Assembly: GCF_019104745.1 (NCBI RefSeq)
Contig: NZ_JAHRWL010000002.1
Coordinates: forward strand, 818,076 to 882,075
Source of the DNA: Thalassococcus arenae
GTDB lineage: Bacteria > Pseudomonadota > Alphaproteobacteria > Rhodobacterales > Rhodobacteraceae
DNA: 64,000 nucleotides
Reading direction: 5' to 3'
The position numbers and the translations under genes were made by a program. The notes beneath the pieces are model-generated. The model did no database searches. It had not been told where the DNA came from and was given only the letters and a program-made list of their open reading frames with translations. This document shows positions 16,096 through 26,224 of the stretch, piece by piece; within the stretch, counting starts at the first letter, position 1, and every line of letters starts with the position of its first letter.

Positions 16096-17111
16096 GCGAC
16101 CGACTGAAACCGCTGATCGGCGCCGCCGCCGACCGCCCGCTGAGCCGCGCCGAAGCCGAAGCCGCCTTCGAGGTGCTGTTCGAGGGCGAGGCGACGCCGG
16201 CGCAGATGGGCGGCCTGCTGATGGCCTTGCGTACCCGCGGCGAAACGGTGGACGAATACGCCGCGGCCGCCGCGGTGATGCGCGCCAAGTGCCACAAGGT
16301 CGCCGCGCCCGCCGGTGCGATGGACATCGTCGGCACCGGCGGCGACGGCAAGGGCACGCTGAATATCTCGACCGCCACGGCCTTTGTCGTGGCCGGTGCC
16401 GGCGTGACCGTGGCCAAGCATGGCAACCGCAACCTGTCGTCGAAATCAGGCGCTGCGGATGCGTTGGGTCAGCTTGGCATCAACGTGATGATCGGCTCGG
16501 AAGCCGTTGAAAAGGCACTCAAAAGCGTTGGTATATGCTTCATGATGGCGCCCATGCATCATCCGGCGATGAAACATGTCATGCCGGTGCGCACGGAACT
16601 GGGCACGCGCACGATCTTCAACATTCTCGGCCCGCTGACGAATCCCGCCGGTGTCAAGCGCCAGTTGACCGGCGCCTTTTCCCGCGACCTGATCCGCCCG
16701 ATGGCCGAAACGCTGGGCGCGCTTGGGTCCGAACGCGCCTGGCTGGTGCATGGCGGCGACGGCACCGACGAGCTGTCGATCGCCGGCGTCAGCTGGATCG
16801 CCGCGCTGGAAGAAGACGGCAGCATCCGCGAGGCCGAGCTGCACCCCGAAGACGCCGGCCTGCCCGTGCACGCATTCGATGACTTGCTGGGCGGCACGCC
16901 CGAACAAAACGCCACCGCGTTCCGCGCCCTGCTGGACGGTGCGCCGTCGGCCTATCGCGACGCGGTTCTGCTCAACGCGGCAGCGGCGCTGGTCGTGGCC
17001 GGCAAGGTCGACGATCTGCGCAACGGCGTAGCGCTTGCGCGCGACAGCATCGACAGCGGCGCGGCCCGGGCCAAGGTCGAAGGACTGGCCGCCGCGACGC
17101 AAGCGGCGTGA
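16092..17111 (+). CDS. trpD: Anthranilate phosphoribosyltransferase
   Basis: TrpD transfers phosphoribose from PRPP to anthranilate. The 339-residue protein has [17 protein letters not shown] (PRPP-binding glycine-rich loop), the [15 protein letters not shown] motif, and [11 protein letters not shown]. The start ATG overlaps the trpG stop by 4 bases, and its TGA stop overlaps the GTG start of the uracil-DNA glycosylase gene, so translation is coupled across all three. Confidence 0.97.
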   Translation: MSDRLKPLIGAAADRPLSRAEAEAAFEVLFEGEATPAQMGGLLMALRTRGETVDEYAAAAAVMRAKCHKVAAPAGAMDIVGTGGDGKGTLNISTATAFVVAGAGVTVAKHGNRNLSSKSGAADALGQLGINVMIGSEAVEKALKSVGICFMMAPMHHPAMKHVMPVRTELGTRTIFNILGPLTNPAGVKRQLTGAFSRDLIRPMAETLGALGSERAWLVHGGDGTDELSIAGVSWIAALEEDGSIREAELHPEDAGLPVHAFDDLLGGTPEQNATAFRALLDGAPSAYRDAVLLNAAAALVVAGKVDDLRNGVALARDSIDSGAARAKVEGLAAATQAA

Positions 17112-17770
17112 GCCAACCGCCCTTTGCCATCCCGCCCGCTGGCTGGCACGATCTGCCGTTCTTCCGGCGCGACTGGTTGGTGATCTCGCTGGCGCTGCAG
17201 GCCGAGACACGGCCCGTTCTGCCGCCCGCCGACCAAGTCTTCGCCGCGCTTGCCGCCTGCCCACCCGATGCCACCCGTGTCGTGATCCTGGGCCAGGACC
17301 CCTATCCGACGCCGGGGCACGCCCATGGCTTTGCCTTTTCCGTGGCTCCCGATGTCAAACCCCTTCCCCGATCTTTGTCGAATATCTTCAGAGAGATGCA
17401 GGACGATCTTGGCGCCGCGCCCCCGAACGGTGATCTGCGGTTCTGGGCGGCGCAGGGCGTGCTGCTGCTCAACACTGCGCTGACCGTCCCGGCGGGCGAT
17501 GCGGGCGGGCATGCCAAGCTGGGCTGGTGGAAACTGACGACCGAGGTCCTGCACCGCCTGTCGGACGCACCGCGCGCCTTCGTCCTGTGGGGCGGCCATG
17601 CGCAGGGCCTGGCCCATCACATCGCCGGCCCCGAACACCTGATCCTGCGCAGCGCCCATCCTTCGCCGCTGTCCGCGCGCAGGGGGTTTTTCGGCTCGCG
17701 CCCCTTTTCCCGCGTCAACGACTGGCTTAAAGCCAAGGGGGACACGCCGATCAACTGGACGACGCCATGA
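17108..17770 (+). CDS. ung: Uracil-DNA glycosylase, family 1
   Basis: Ung excises uracil from DNA to start base excision repair. The 220-residue protein contains the catalytic water-activating loop [13 protein letters not shown] (Asp64), LLLNTALTV and the HPSPLSA loop that inserts into the DNA. Its GTG start overlaps the trpD stop, and its stop overlaps the trpC start, both by 4 bases. A DNA repair gene embedded between trpD and trpC is unusual gene order; it is full length with all motifs intact, so it should be active. Confidence 0.95.
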   Translation: MSQPPFAIPPAGWHDLPFFRRDWLVISLALQAETRPVLPPADQVFAALAACPPDATRVVILGQDPYPTPGHAHGFAFSVAPDVKPLPRSLSNIFREMQDDLGAAPPNGDLRFWAAQGVLLLNTALTVPAGDAGGHAKLGWWKLTTEVLHRLSDAPRAFVLWGGHAQGLAHHIAGPEHLILRSAHPSPLSARRGFFGSRPFSRVNDWLKAKGDTPINWTTP

Positions 17771-18570
17771 CCGACACGATCCTCGACAAGATCAAGGCCT
17801 ACAAGCTCGAAGAAGTCGCCGCCGACAAGGCCGCCAAACCGCTTGCCGAGATCGAGGCCGAGGCGCGCGAAGCCGATCCCGTCCGGGGCTTCGCCAAGGC
17901 TTTGCGGCGTGCGGCGAAAACCGGCTACGGCCTGATCGCCGAGATCAAGAAGGCCTCGCCCTCCAAGGGGCTGATCCGCGCCGATTTCGACCCCGCGACA
18001 CTGGCCCGCGCCTATCAGGCCGGGGGCGCCACCTGCCTTTCGGTGCTGACAGACACGCCGTCCTTCCAGGGGGCCAAACCGTTTCTCACGCAAGCCCGCG
18101 CTGCGACCGCGCTGCCTGCGTTGCGCAAGGATTTCATGTACGACCCCTACCAGGTCGCCGAGGCGCGCGCGTTGGGCGCCGATTGCATCCTGATCATCAT
18201 GGCCAGCGTGTCAGACATACAGGCGGCCGAACTCGAGGACGCGGCGCTCGGCTGGGGCATGGACGTGCTGATCGAGGTTCATGACGGCCCGGAACTGGAC
18301 CGCGCGCTGCGCCTGAAATCGCCGCTGATCGGGGTGAACAACCGAAACCTCAAGACCTTCGAGACCAGCCTGCAGACAACCCGGGATCTTTCGGCGCGGG
18401 TGCCGTCCGACCGGATGCTGATCTCGGAATCGGGCCTGAACACACCGGCCGACCTGGCCAACATGGCCGCGCACGGCGCCCGCGCCTTCCTGATCGGCGA
18501 AAGCCTGATGCGGCAGGGCGATGTCGCGGCCGCGACCCGCGCCATCCTCGAGAACCCGGTGCCGGCATGA
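17767..18570 (+). CDS. trpC: Indole-3-glycerol phosphate synthase
   Basis: TrpC closes the indole ring in tryptophan biosynthesis. The 267-residue TIM barrel has [27 protein letters not shown] (catalytic lysine), [11 protein letters not shown] and ISESGLN. Single-domain form, without a fused TrpF. It overlaps ung upstream and moaC downstream by 4 bases each. Confidence 0.97.
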   Translation: MTDTILDKIKAYKLEEVAADKAAKPLAEIEAEAREADPVRGFAKALRRAAKTGYGLIAEIKKASPSKGLIRADFDPATLARAYQAGGATCLSVLTDTPSFQGAKPFLTQARAATALPALRKDFMYDPYQVAEARALGADCILIIMASVSDIQAAELEDAALGWGMDVLIEVHDGPELDRALRLKSPLIGVNNRNLKTFETSLQTTRDLSARVPSDRMLISESGLNTPADLANMAAHGARAFLIGESLMRQGDVAAATRAILENPVPA

Positions 18571-19043
18571 GCGGGCTCACTCATTTCGACGACCAGGGCG
18601 CGGCACATATGGTCGATGTCTCGGACAAGGCCGTCACGGCGCGCATCGCCATCGCCGAAGGCTGGGTGAAGATGGCGCGCCAAACCTATGACATCATTAT
18701 CGAAGGGCGCGCCAAGAAAGGCGACGTTATCGGCATCGCGCGACTGGCCGGCATCATGGGCGCCAAGAAGACCGCCGAGCTGATCCCGCTGTGTCATCCG
18801 CTGCCGATCACCAAGGTGTCGGTCGAAATCACCCCCGATCCCGATCTGCCCGGCCTGCGCATCGAGGCCACCGTCAAGACCACCGGCCAGACCGGCGTCG
18901 AGATGGAAGCGCTCACCGCCGTGTCGACGGCCGCGCTGACGGTGCATGACATGGCCAAGGCCGTGGACAAGGCAATGGAGATCGGCGGCATCCGCGTGAT
19001 CCTGAAGGATGGTGGAAAATCAGGGCGCTACGAGGCGACATGA
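18567..19043 (+). CDS. moaC: Cyclic pyranopterin monophosphate synthase
   Basis: MoaC catalyses the second half of cPMP formation in molybdenum cofactor biosynthesis. The 158-residue protein has [15 protein letters not shown] and [20 protein letters not shown], the classic MoaC active-site segments, and ends with GKSGRYEA. It overlaps trpC and moeA by 4 bases each, tying cofactor synthesis to the trp transcript. MoaA is not in the window. Confidence 0.97.
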   Translation: MSGLTHFDDQGAAHMVDVSDKAVTARIAIAEGWVKMARQTYDIIIEGRAKKGDVIGIARLAGIMGAKKTAELIPLCHPLPITKVSVEITPDPDLPGLRIEATVKTTGQTGVEMEALTAVSTAALTVHDMAKAVDKAMEIGGIRVILKDGGKSGRYEAT

Positions 19044-20206
19044 TTTCCGTCGCCGAGGCCCTCGACCGCCTGTTCGCACTCGCGCCCGTCTTGCCGTCCG
19101 AGGATGTGCCGCTGGTCGAAGCCGCGGGACGGGTGCTGGCCCATCCCATGCTCACCCGCCGCACGCAGCCGCCCTTTTCCGCCTCGGCCATGGACGGCTA
19201 TGCCGTGACCGACGCCACGCCCGGCGCGACGTTGACCGTGATCGGTGAGGCCGCGGCGGGCAGCGGGTTCGACGGCCCGGTTGCAGACGGCCAAGCCGTG
19301 CGCATCTTCACCGGCGCGCCCGTCCCGCACGGTGCGACCCGCATCGTCATTCAAGAGGACGTCACCCGCGACGGCGACACGATCACGCTGGGCGAAACCC
19401 TGGACCAGGGCACCCATATCCGCCCCGCCGGCGGCGATTTCGGCCGGGATTTCACCTTCGCCGCGCCGAAACGGCTCGTTCCGCAGGACATCGCGCTGCT
19501 GGCTGCGATGAACCACGCCACCTTGCCGGTCACGCGGCGGCCGGTGGTCGCGTTGATCTCGACCGGCGACGAACTGGTGCAGCCGGGCGAAGACCCCGGC
19601 CCCGACCAGATCGTCGCGTCGAACACGTTTGGCCTGCACGCCTTGCTGCGCGATCTGGGCGCGTCGCCCCGCATCCTGCCCATCGCCCGGGACAATCCCG
19701 ACAGCCTGCGCTTTGTCCTGGGTCTTGTCGACGATGCCGACCTGGTGGTCACGATCGGCGGCGCTTCGGTCGGCGATCACGATCTGGTGGCGCAGGTGGC
19801 GGGTGAAATGGGGCTGGAGCGGGCCTTTCACAAGGTCGCCATGCGCCCGGGCAAGCCGCTGATGTCGGGGCGGCTGGGCGATGCGATGATGGTCGGCCTG
19901 CCGGGCAACCCGGTTTCGGCCATGGTATGCGGCCATGTCTTTCTTGCGCCGGTGGTTCGGGCGATGCTGGGCCTCGGCGCGCATCCGGCTGCGCGCCGGA
20001 CCGCACCGCTGGCCGACGTGGCCCCCGCCAACGGCCCGCGCGAGCATTACATGCGCGCCACGCTTGGCCCCGATGGCATCCGGATCGCCGCGAACCAGGA
20101 TTCGAGCCTGCTCAGCTTGCTGGCGGCCTCGAACGCGCTGGTCGTGCGGCCACCAAACGATCCGGCGCGCAACGCCGGAGACAGGGTGGCGTATCTGCCG
20201 CTGTGA
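19040..20206 (+). CDS. moeA: Molybdopterin molybdotransferase
   Basis: MoeA inserts molybdate into adenylylated molybdopterin. The 388-residue protein has [47 protein letters not shown] and [11 protein letters not shown], followed by the MPGKP-like loop (here RPGKPLMSG) and [11 protein letters not shown]. All domains are present. It overlaps moaC by 4 bases and ends 83 bases before lexA, which has its own promoter. Confidence 0.97.
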   Translation: MISVAEALDRLFALAPVLPSEDVPLVEAAGRVLAHPMLTRRTQPPFSASAMDGYAVTDATPGATLTVIGEAAAGSGFDGPVADGQAVRIFTGAPVPHGATRIVIQEDVTRDGDTITLGETLDQGTHIRPAGGDFGRDFTFAAPKRLVPQDIALLAAMNHATLPVTRRPVVALISTGDELVQPGEDPGPDQIVASNTFGLHALLRDLGASPRILPIARDNPDSLRFVLGLVDDADLVVTIGGASVGDHDLVAQVAGEMGLERAFHKVAMRPGKPLMSGRLGDAMMVGLPGNPVSAMVCGHVFLAPVVRAMLGLGAHPAARRTAPLADVAPANGPREHYMRATLGPDGIRIAANQDSSLLSLLAASNALVVRPPNDPARNAGDRVAYLPL

Positions 20207-20213
20207 CCCGCAC

Positions 20214-20222
20214 TTATCCACA
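20214..20222 (+). promoter_or_regulatory. Perfect DnaA-box sequence upstream of lexA
   Basis: TTATCCACA matches the DnaA consensus exactly and lies just upstream of the lexA -35 element. A single 9-mer can occur by chance, so DnaA control of lexA is only a possibility. Confidence 0.35.
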
Positions 20223-20228
20223 GGCCCG

Positions 20229-20257
20229 TTGACACAAAACGGGAACATGTCTAGAAC
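20229..20257 (+). promoter_or_regulatory. lexA promoter with overlapping SOS box
   Basis: TTGACA (20229-20234), a 17-base spacer, and TAGAAC (20252-20257) form a strong sigma-70-type promoter. GAAC (20243-20246), seven bases, GAAC (20254-20257) is the alphaproteobacterial LexA operator and covers the -10 element, so LexA should repress its own gene. Confidence 0.88.
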
Positions 20258-20289
20258 AAACCAAAGACAGGCGCTGTGGGAGAGATGCC

Positions 20290-20982
20290 GTGCTGACCAA
20301 GAAACAGCTGGATCTGCTGGACTTCATCAACAAGCGGATGACCCGTGACGGGGTGCCGCCCAGTTTCGACGAAATGAAGGACGCGCTGGACTTGCGTTCG
20401 AAATCCGGCATCCACCGTTTGATCACCGCGCTCGAGGAACGCGGCTTCATCCGCCGGCTGCCGCATCGGGCCCGCGCTCTGGAAATCGTCAAGCTGCCTG
20501 AAAGCCTGGGCTCGGCGCCCGCCGGTTTCGTTCCGCAGGTGATCGAGGGCGACCGCGCCGACCCGCCGTCGCGCGCGATGACGGTCAGCCCGTTGCACGC
20601 GCAGGAATTGCCGCTGATGGGCCGGATCGCCGCCGGCGTGCCGATCGAATCCATCGCCGACAACCCGCCCCAGATCGCCGTCCCCGGACAGATGCTGTCC
20701 GGTTCGGCGCGGCATTACGCGCTCGAGGTCAAGGGCGATTCGATGATCGACGCCGGGATCAACGACGGCGATGTCGTGGTCATCCGCGAGGCATCGGATG
20801 CCGACAACGGCGATATCGTTGTGGCCCAGGTCGAAGGGTACGAGGCGACGCTGAAATATTTCAAGCGCAAGGGCGACATGATCGTGCTCGAAGCCGCGAA
20901 CCCGGCCTATGAACCGCGCGTGCTGCCGCGCGGGGCGGTCAAGGTGCAGGGCAAGCTGGTCGGGCTGATCCGCACCTACTGA
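20290..20982 (+). CDS. lexA: LexA repressor
   Basis: LexA represses SOS genes and self-cleaves when RecA filaments form. The 230-residue protein has an N-terminal winged helix (1-70, [16 protein letters not shown]), the Ala115-Gly116 cleavage site in GRIAAGVP, and the catalytic Ser151 (KGDSMIDAG) and Lys189 (EATLKYFKR). It starts with GTG. The promoter upstream contains an SOS box. The 3' end overlaps the convergent comEC gene by 7 bases. Confidence 0.98.
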   Translation: MLTKKQLDLLDFINKRMTRDGVPPSFDEMKDALDLRSKSGIHRLITALEERGFIRRLPHRARALEIVKLPESLGSAPAGFVPQVIEGDRADPPSRAMTVSPLHAQELPLMGRIAAGVPIESIADNPPQIAVPGQMLSGSARHYALEVKGDSMIDAGINDGDVVVIREASDADNGDIVVAQVEGYEATLKYFKRKGDMIVLEAANPAYEPRVLPRGAVKVQGKLVGLIRTY

Positions 20983-23045
20983 GCTTTCGCCAGACGCAGC
21001 GGCGCGGGCCCGGCTCCGTGCCACAGTCGCTGGCCGCTGCGCGCCGTCACGCTGTCGAACCGCAGCGCCCCCTTGTTGTCCCAGAACGCCACCGCGCCGG
21101 TCGCCCTCAGCGTTTTCGGATCGAACACCGTGCAACCGGTCATCGCCGGAAGATCGACGGTTGCGACCACGATGGCGCCGGGTGTGCAGCCCGCGAATGC
21201 GGCGGCGGCGCGTTTGCCCTGCAGGTGGACGATCTCGACACCGCCCAGGCTGGCGCGGGCGATCCGGTCGGCATTCTGCCCGGGCCAGCGCGCCGCCGCA
21301 CCGGCTTGATCGCCGCCCTGCCCGTCGTTTTCCAGCCAGATCCCGGCGACGAATCCCGACCCCCGGTCACGAGACAGCGCGCGGCCCTCCGGCGTCAGGA
21401 TTCCGACCAGCCCGCCATCCTCGGCCACCAGCAGAGCGGGCCGTTCGGCCGACATCCACAAGCCCGCAGCGACCGCAAGCGGAAGCGCGGCCGCGGCCCG
21501 ACCCCGGCCCCGCCAGATCGCCGCGATCAGACCCGCCGCGGCGATCAGCGGCAGAACTGCCGGGCCCGGCGCCACGACCGCGCCCACCGCGCCGTCCCAC
21601 TGCGCGACATGGTGCGCCACGGCCAAGATCCAGTCCAGGCCCAGCCCCATGATCCACAGCGCGATCCAGTCCAGACCCAGGGGCAACAGCACCGCGCTCA
21701 GAACCGCCATTGGCACCACCACCGCCCCCATGACCGGAACCGAAACGAGGTTGGCCAGCAGGCCGTAATGCGCGACCTGGTTGAAATGCGCCATCGCGAT
21801 GGGCGCCGTCGCCGCGCCGGCCACCGCCGATGAGATCACGAGCGACAGAACGGGGCGCAGCCAGCGCGGCGCACGCTGCAAACCGTCGGCCCGGCTCAGC
21901 GCCTCGAACACCGCGACCAGCGCGGTGGTGGCGGCGAACGACATCTGGAACCCCGGCCCCAGCAGCGCCTCGGGCCGCAGCGACAGGATGATCAGCGCGG
22001 CCAGCGCCACCGCCCGCAGGCTGAGCGCGCGCCGGTCGAGCATCACCGCCAGAAGCGCCACGGCGGCCATGACGAAGGCGCGTTCGGTGGCCACGTTGCC
22101 GCCCGACAGGGCAAGGTAACCGGCGGCGGCCAACAACGCGCCCGCCGCGGCCAGTTTCTTGACCGGCCAGGTCAGCCGCACCGCCGGGATCAGCAGCAGG
22201 CCCAGGCGGAGCGCGGCAAAGACCGTTCCGGCCAGCAGCCCCATATGCAGACCCGAAATGGCGATCAGATGCGCGAGATTGGTGTCGCGCAGCTGGTCCA
22301 GCGTGGCCTGCCCCATCCCCGACCGGTCCCCGGTCATCACCGCCGCGGCAAAGGCACCGGTTTCCCCGGGCAGGGTCCGCTTGACCCGTTCGGAAAGCCA
22401 CATCCGCGCCCGGAACACCCATTGCCCGCCCTGCGGCGGCTCGAGCAGCAGGACGGGCGTGCGGGTATATCCCACGGCGCCCAGCCGCAGGAACCAGGCA
22501 TGGCGGCGGAAATCGAAGCCGCCGGGTTCGGCCGCGCCGCCCGGCGCCGACAGATGTCCGGTCAGGATCACCGTGGCGCCGGGCGCGGGATCGGCGTATC
22601 CCTGCTGTCCGTGCAACGCCACGCGCACGCGGGCCGGCGTGTCGGCTGGCGCCATGCGGTCCAGCACCACCCAGTCCAGCGTCAGGCGCACCGCATCGGA
22701 TGCCGAACGGTCTATCCCGACGACCCGGCCCTGGATCGGACCGTAATAGCGGAAATCCAGCAACGGTCCCGCGACCGTGTGGCTGCGCGCGCCGGCCAGC
22801 GCCAAACCCGCCGCCACCAGCCCCGCCGCGATCAGCAACGGCCCGGCCACCGCATTGGCCCGCAGGCCCAGCCCGACCAGCGCCGCTCCGGACAGCGCCG
22901 CCAGCCACAGCGCCGCGACCGGCGGTTCGACCCTGAGTGCAAAGTAAAAGCCGATGCCGCAGGCCAAGCAGACCGGCGCCCAGGGAAAGAGAAACCCGCG
23001 CTGGTCCGGCAATATCGCGGCAAGTGCCCGTAGCGCGGTGCCCAT
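20976..23045 (-). CDS. comEC: ComEC/Rec2 DNA-uptake channel protein
   Basis: The 689-residue polytopic protein has an N-terminal DUF4131-type segment, a ComEC competence domain with [17 protein letters not shown] and [20 protein letters not shown], and a short C-terminal region lacking an obvious metallo-beta-lactamase HxHxDH motif. ComEC forms the inner-membrane channel for transforming DNA. In Rhodobacterales it is also needed for uptake of gene-transfer-agent DNA, which fits the lysis genes at 33 kb. It converges on lexA and diverges from gltX. Confidence 0.92.
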   Translation of the reverse strand: MGTALRALAAILPDQRGFLFPWAPVCLACGIGFYFALRVEPPVAALWLAALSGAALVGLGLRANAVAGPLLIAAGLVAAGLALAGARSHTVAGPLLDFRYYGPIQGRVVGIDRSASDAVRLTLDWVVLDRMAPADTPARVRVALHGQQGYADPAPGATVILTGHLSAPGGAAEPGGFDFRRHAWFLRLGAVGYTRTPVLLLEPPQGGQWVFRARMWLSERVKRTLPGETGAFAAAVMTGDRSGMGQATLDQLRDTNLAHLIAISGLHMGLLAGTVFAALRLGLLLIPAVRLTWPVKKLAAAGALLAAAGYLALSGGNVATERAFVMAAVALLAVMLDRRALSLRAVALAALIILSLRPEALLGPGFQMSFAATTALVAVFEALSRADGLQRAPRWLRPVLSLVISSAVAGAATAPIAMAHFNQVAHYGLLANLVSVPVMGAVVVPMAVLSAVLLPLGLDWIALWIMGLGLDWILAVAHHVAQWDGAVGAVVAPGPAVLPLIAAAGLIAAIWRGRGRAAAALPLAVAAGLWMSAERPALLVAEDGGLVGILTPEGRALSRDRGSGFVAGIWLENDGQGGDQAGAAARWPGQNADRIARASLGGVEIVHLQGKRAAAAFAGCTPGAIVVATVDLPAMTGCTVFDPKTLRATGAVAFWDNKGALRFDSVTARSGQRLWHGAGPAPLRLAKAQ

Positions 23046-23121
23046 GCTTGCCCCCGCCCGGTGGCCTGTTTAAGGAACGCTCAACGCTAGCTCCGACTTG
23101 GTTATCACAAGGTTAACGCGC

Positions 23122-24549
23122 ATGCCCGGACCCGCCGACACACCCGTCGTCACCCGTTTCGCCCCGTCGCCCACCGGCTATCTGCATATCGGCGGCGCGC
23201 GCACGGCGTTGTTCAACTGGTTGTTCGCGCGGCACCATGGCGGCACGTTCCTGCTGCGCATCGAAGACACCGACCGCGCCCGGTCGACCCCGCAGGCGAC
23301 CGAAGCGATCCTCAAGGGGCTGGACTGGTTGGGACTGGACCACGACGGCGAGGTGGTCAGCCAGTTCGACCGGCACCAGCGCCATGCCCAGGTGGCCCGC
23401 CAGATGCTGGAGGCCGGCCGCGCCTACAAGTGTTTCGCGACCCAGGACGAGATCGAAGCCTTCCGCGAGGCCGCCCGCGCCGAGGGCCGTTCGACCCTGT
23501 TCCGCAGCCCCTGGCGCGATGCCGATCCCGCCAGCCATCCCGACGCACCCTATGCGATCCGCCTGCGCACGCCCGAGACGGGCGCGACCGTGATCCGCGA
23601 CGCGGTTCAGGGCGACGTCACCATCCGCAACGACCAGCTGGATGACATGGTTCTGCTGCGTTCGGACGGCACGCCGGTCTACATGCTGGCGGTGGTGGTG
23701 GACGATCACGACATGGGTGTGACCCACGTGATCCGCGGCGATGACCATCTCAACAACGCGGCGCGTCAGATGGGCATCTACACGGCAATGGGTTGGGACC
23801 TGCCGGTCTACGCCCATATCCCGCTGATCCACGGCCCCGATGGCAAGAAGCTGTCCAAGCGGCACGGTTCGCTGGGCGTCGACGAATACCAGAAGATGGG
23901 CTATCCGGCAGCCGGGATGCGCAACTACCTCGCCCGTCTGGGCTGGAGCCATGGCGACGACGAATTCTTCACCGACGCGCAGGCGATCGAGTGGTTCGGG
24001 CTGGAGGGAATCGGCAAGTCGCCGGCGCGGTTCGATTTCAAGAAACTTGAAAACCTCTGCGGTCAGCACATCGCCACCGCCGACGATGCTGCGCTGCTGC
24101 ATGAATTGATGGCCTATCTCGACGCGGCAGGTCTTCCGCCACTGACGCCCACCCAGCAAGACGGATTGGGACGTGCGATGTATTGCCTCAAGGAGCGGGC
24201 ACGCACCTTCCCGGAACTTATTGAAAAGGCACACTTTGTCCTGACAAAACGCCCGGTGGAGATGGATGAGAGGGCGGCATCCGCGCTGGATACGGTATCC
24301 CGTGGTATACTGGCTGCGTTGACGCCGCAGCTGCAAAATGCTAGCTGGAACCGCGACGATCTCGAAGACGTCATGACCCGATTTGCCGAAGCCCAGAGCA
24401 CGAAATTCGGCAAGCTGGCGGGGCCGCTCCGCGCGGCCTTGGCAGGCCGGTCCGTGACCCCGAGCGTCTATGACATGATGCTGGTGCTCGGGCGGGATGA
24501 AACGCTCGCGCGCCTGACAGAGGCCGCAGCCGCGGGACCGGATGCCTGA
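23122..24549 (+). CDS. gltX: Glutamyl-tRNA synthetase
   Basis: The 475-residue class I synthetase charges tRNA-Glu. It shows [19 protein letters not shown] (HIGH-type motif) and KKLSKRHGS (KMSKS-type motif), and a C-terminal anticodon-binding domain. The ATG at 23122 starts the family sequence; an upstream TTG/GTG-type extension of eight codons is discarded. AAGG lies 10 bases before it. Many Alphaproteobacteria have two GltX copies; only one is seen here. Confidence 0.97.
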   Translation: MPGPADTPVVTRFAPSPTGYLHIGGARTALFNWLFARHHGGTFLLRIEDTDRARSTPQATEAILKGLDWLGLDHDGEVVSQFDRHQRHAQVARQMLEAGRAYKCFATQDEIEAFREAARAEGRSTLFRSPWRDADPASHPDAPYAIRLRTPETGATVIRDAVQGDVTIRNDQLDDMVLLRSDGTPVYMLAVVVDDHDMGVTHVIRGDDHLNNAARQMGIYTAMGWDLPVYAHIPLIHGPDGKKLSKRHGSLGVDEYQKMGYPAAGMRNYLARLGWSHGDDEFFTDAQAIEWFGLEGIGKSPARFDFKKLENLCGQHIATADDAALLHELMAYLDAAGLPPLTPTQQDGLGRAMYCLKERARTFPELIEKAHFVLTKRPVEMDERAASALDTVSRGILAALTPQLQNASWNRDDLEDVMTRFAEAQSTKFGKLAGPLRAALAGRSVTPSVYDMMLVLGRDETLARLTEAAAAGPDA

Positions 24550-24642
24550 CCGCCTCCGAGGCGCCTGAACCGCACGGCCAGATGCTTTTCGTCTGATGGG
24601 CAATGGCGCCCGCCAGACCGCTTTGTGGAAGGGAAGAACAGC

Positions 24643-25938
24643 ATGGCCGAGCCGACGAAAACCGCCACTCTGACCATCGACGGAAAAAGTTTCGATCTGC
24701 CGGTCCATTCCCCGACCGCCGGGCCGGACGTGATCGACATCCGCAAGCTCTATGGCCAGGCCGGCGTGTTCACCTACGATCCCGGCTATACCTCGACCGC
24801 CAGCTGCGACAGCACGATCACCTATATCGACGGCGACGAGGGCATCCTGCTGCATCGCGGCTATCCGATCGATCAGCTCGCCGGCAAGTCGCACTACCTC
24901 GAAGTCTGCTACCTGCTGCTGTACGGCAGCCTGCCGACCGCCGCCGAGCTTGAGAGCTTCGAAAGCACGATCACCCGCCACACCATGATCCACGAGCAGA
25001 TGCACAACTTCTTCCGCGGCTTCCGCCGGGATGCGCATCCGATGGCGACGATGGTGGGTGTGGTCGGCGCCATGTCGGCCTTTTACCACGACAGCACCGA
25101 CATCTCCGACCCGCTGCAGCGCGAGATCGCCAGCCACCGGCTGATCGCCAAGATGCCGACGATCGCGGCGATGGCCTACAAGTATTCCATCGGCCAGCCC
25201 TTCGTCTATCCGCGCAACGATCTGGATTACGCGGCGAACTTCCTGCACATGTGTTTCGCGGTCCCGGCCGAGGAATACGTGGTCGACCCGATCCTGGCGC
25301 GCGCGATGGACCGCATCTTCACCCTGCATGCCGATCACGAACAGAACGCCTCGACCTCGACGGTGCGGCTGGCCTCGTCCTCGGGCGCCAATCCCTTTGC
25401 CTGCATCGCCGCCGGTATCGCCTGCCTCTGGGGCCCGGCGCATGGTGGCGCCAACCAGGCCTGCCTCGAGATGCTCAAGGAAATCGGCACGCCCGACCGC
25501 ATTCCCGAATACATCGCCCGCGCCAAGGACAAGAACGATCCGTTCCGCCTGATGGGCTTCGGCCACCGCGTCTACAAGAATTTCGATCCGCGCGCGACGG
25601 TGATGAAACAATCCGCCGACGAGGTGCTGGACCTGATGGGGGTCGAGAACAACCCGATCCTCGCTGTCGCCAAGGAACTGGAAGCGGCAGCCCTGGCCGA
25701 CCCCTATTTCGCGGAAAAGAAGCTTTTCCCGAACGTCGATTTCTATTCGGGCATCATCCTCGAGGCGATGGGCTTTCCGACCTCGATGTTCACGCCGATC
25801 TTCGCGCTGTCGCGCACTGTCGGCTGGATCAGCCAGTGGAAGGAACAGCTGAGCGATCCGCAACACAAGATCGGCCGCCCCCGTCAGCTTTACCTGGGCG
25901 AAACGCAGCGCGACTACGTGGACATCGAAAAGCGCTGA
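24643..25938 (+). CDS. gltA: Citrate synthase
   Basis: The 431-residue type II (hexameric) citrate synthase condenses acetyl-CoA and oxaloacetate. It carries the catalytic His and Asp regions in [18 protein letters not shown] and [13 protein letters not shown] plus [17 protein letters not shown]. The ATG at 24643 follows GGAAGGGAAGAACAGC. A strong terminator lies 25 bases past the stop. Confidence 0.98.
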   Translation: MAEPTKTATLTIDGKSFDLPVHSPTAGPDVIDIRKLYGQAGVFTYDPGYTSTASCDSTITYIDGDEGILLHRGYPIDQLAGKSHYLEVCYLLLYGSLPTAAELESFESTITRHTMIHEQMHNFFRGFRRDAHPMATMVGVVGAMSAFYHDSTDISDPLQREIASHRLIAKMPTIAAMAYKYSIGQPFVYPRNDLDYAANFLHMCFAVPAEEYVVDPILARAMDRIFTLHADHEQNASTSTVRLASSSGANPFACIAAGIACLWGPAHGGANQACLEMLKEIGTPDRIPEYIARAKDKNDPFRLMGFGHRVYKNFDPRATVMKQSADEVLDLMGVENNPILAVAKELEAAALADPYFAEKKLFPNVDFYSGIILEAMGFPTSMFTPIFALSRTVGWISQWKEQLSDPQHKIGRPRQLYLGETQRDYVDIEKR

Positions 25939-25962
25939 ACGCATCGCCGCGAAACCTTGCGG

Positions 25963-25990
25963 AACCCGGCGCCCCGGCGCCGGGTTTTTT
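25963..25990 (+). terminator. Intrinsic terminator of gltA
   Basis: A perfect 10-bp stem AACCCGGCGC (25963-25972) and GCGCCGGGTT (25977-25986) with a CCCG loop runs into TTTTTT (25985-25990). It begins 25 bases after the gltA stop. Confidence 0.93.
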
Positions 25991-26224
25991 CGTTTCGGTG
26001 CCAAGCCCTGTGCCATTTTCCTGCCGCAGATCCCGTCGCCTGGCAGGCGACAATGCTCCGCGCTTCGGGCCTTTGTCTTCACACGCCAATTCAATGGCCG
26101 TCCGTAGGCTGTGAAAACGCCTGGAAACAGTCTGTTTCCGTCAAATCCGTCAGAAATGCGGCGACATTAAGGTATTCCGAACCCGCATCTCGGGGGGATG
26201 TTTCGCGTATTTCAGGAGGGCGTC
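25991..26224. other. Intergenic region before the beta-sandwich protein
   Basis: No gene recognised between the gltA terminator and the next start. The promoter of the following gene must be here, but I cannot place -35/-10 elements. AGGAGGG at 26213-26219 is a strong ribosome binding site. Confidence 0.4.

Noticed and set aside
23095-23116. CtrA-like TTAT-N7-TTAA before gltX
   Set aside because: One mismatch from consensus and an unlikely target gene; probably chance.
23113-26094. A 993-codon open frame on the minus strand
   Set aside because: It is the complement of gltX and gltA, both certain genes, and has no protein-like motifs.
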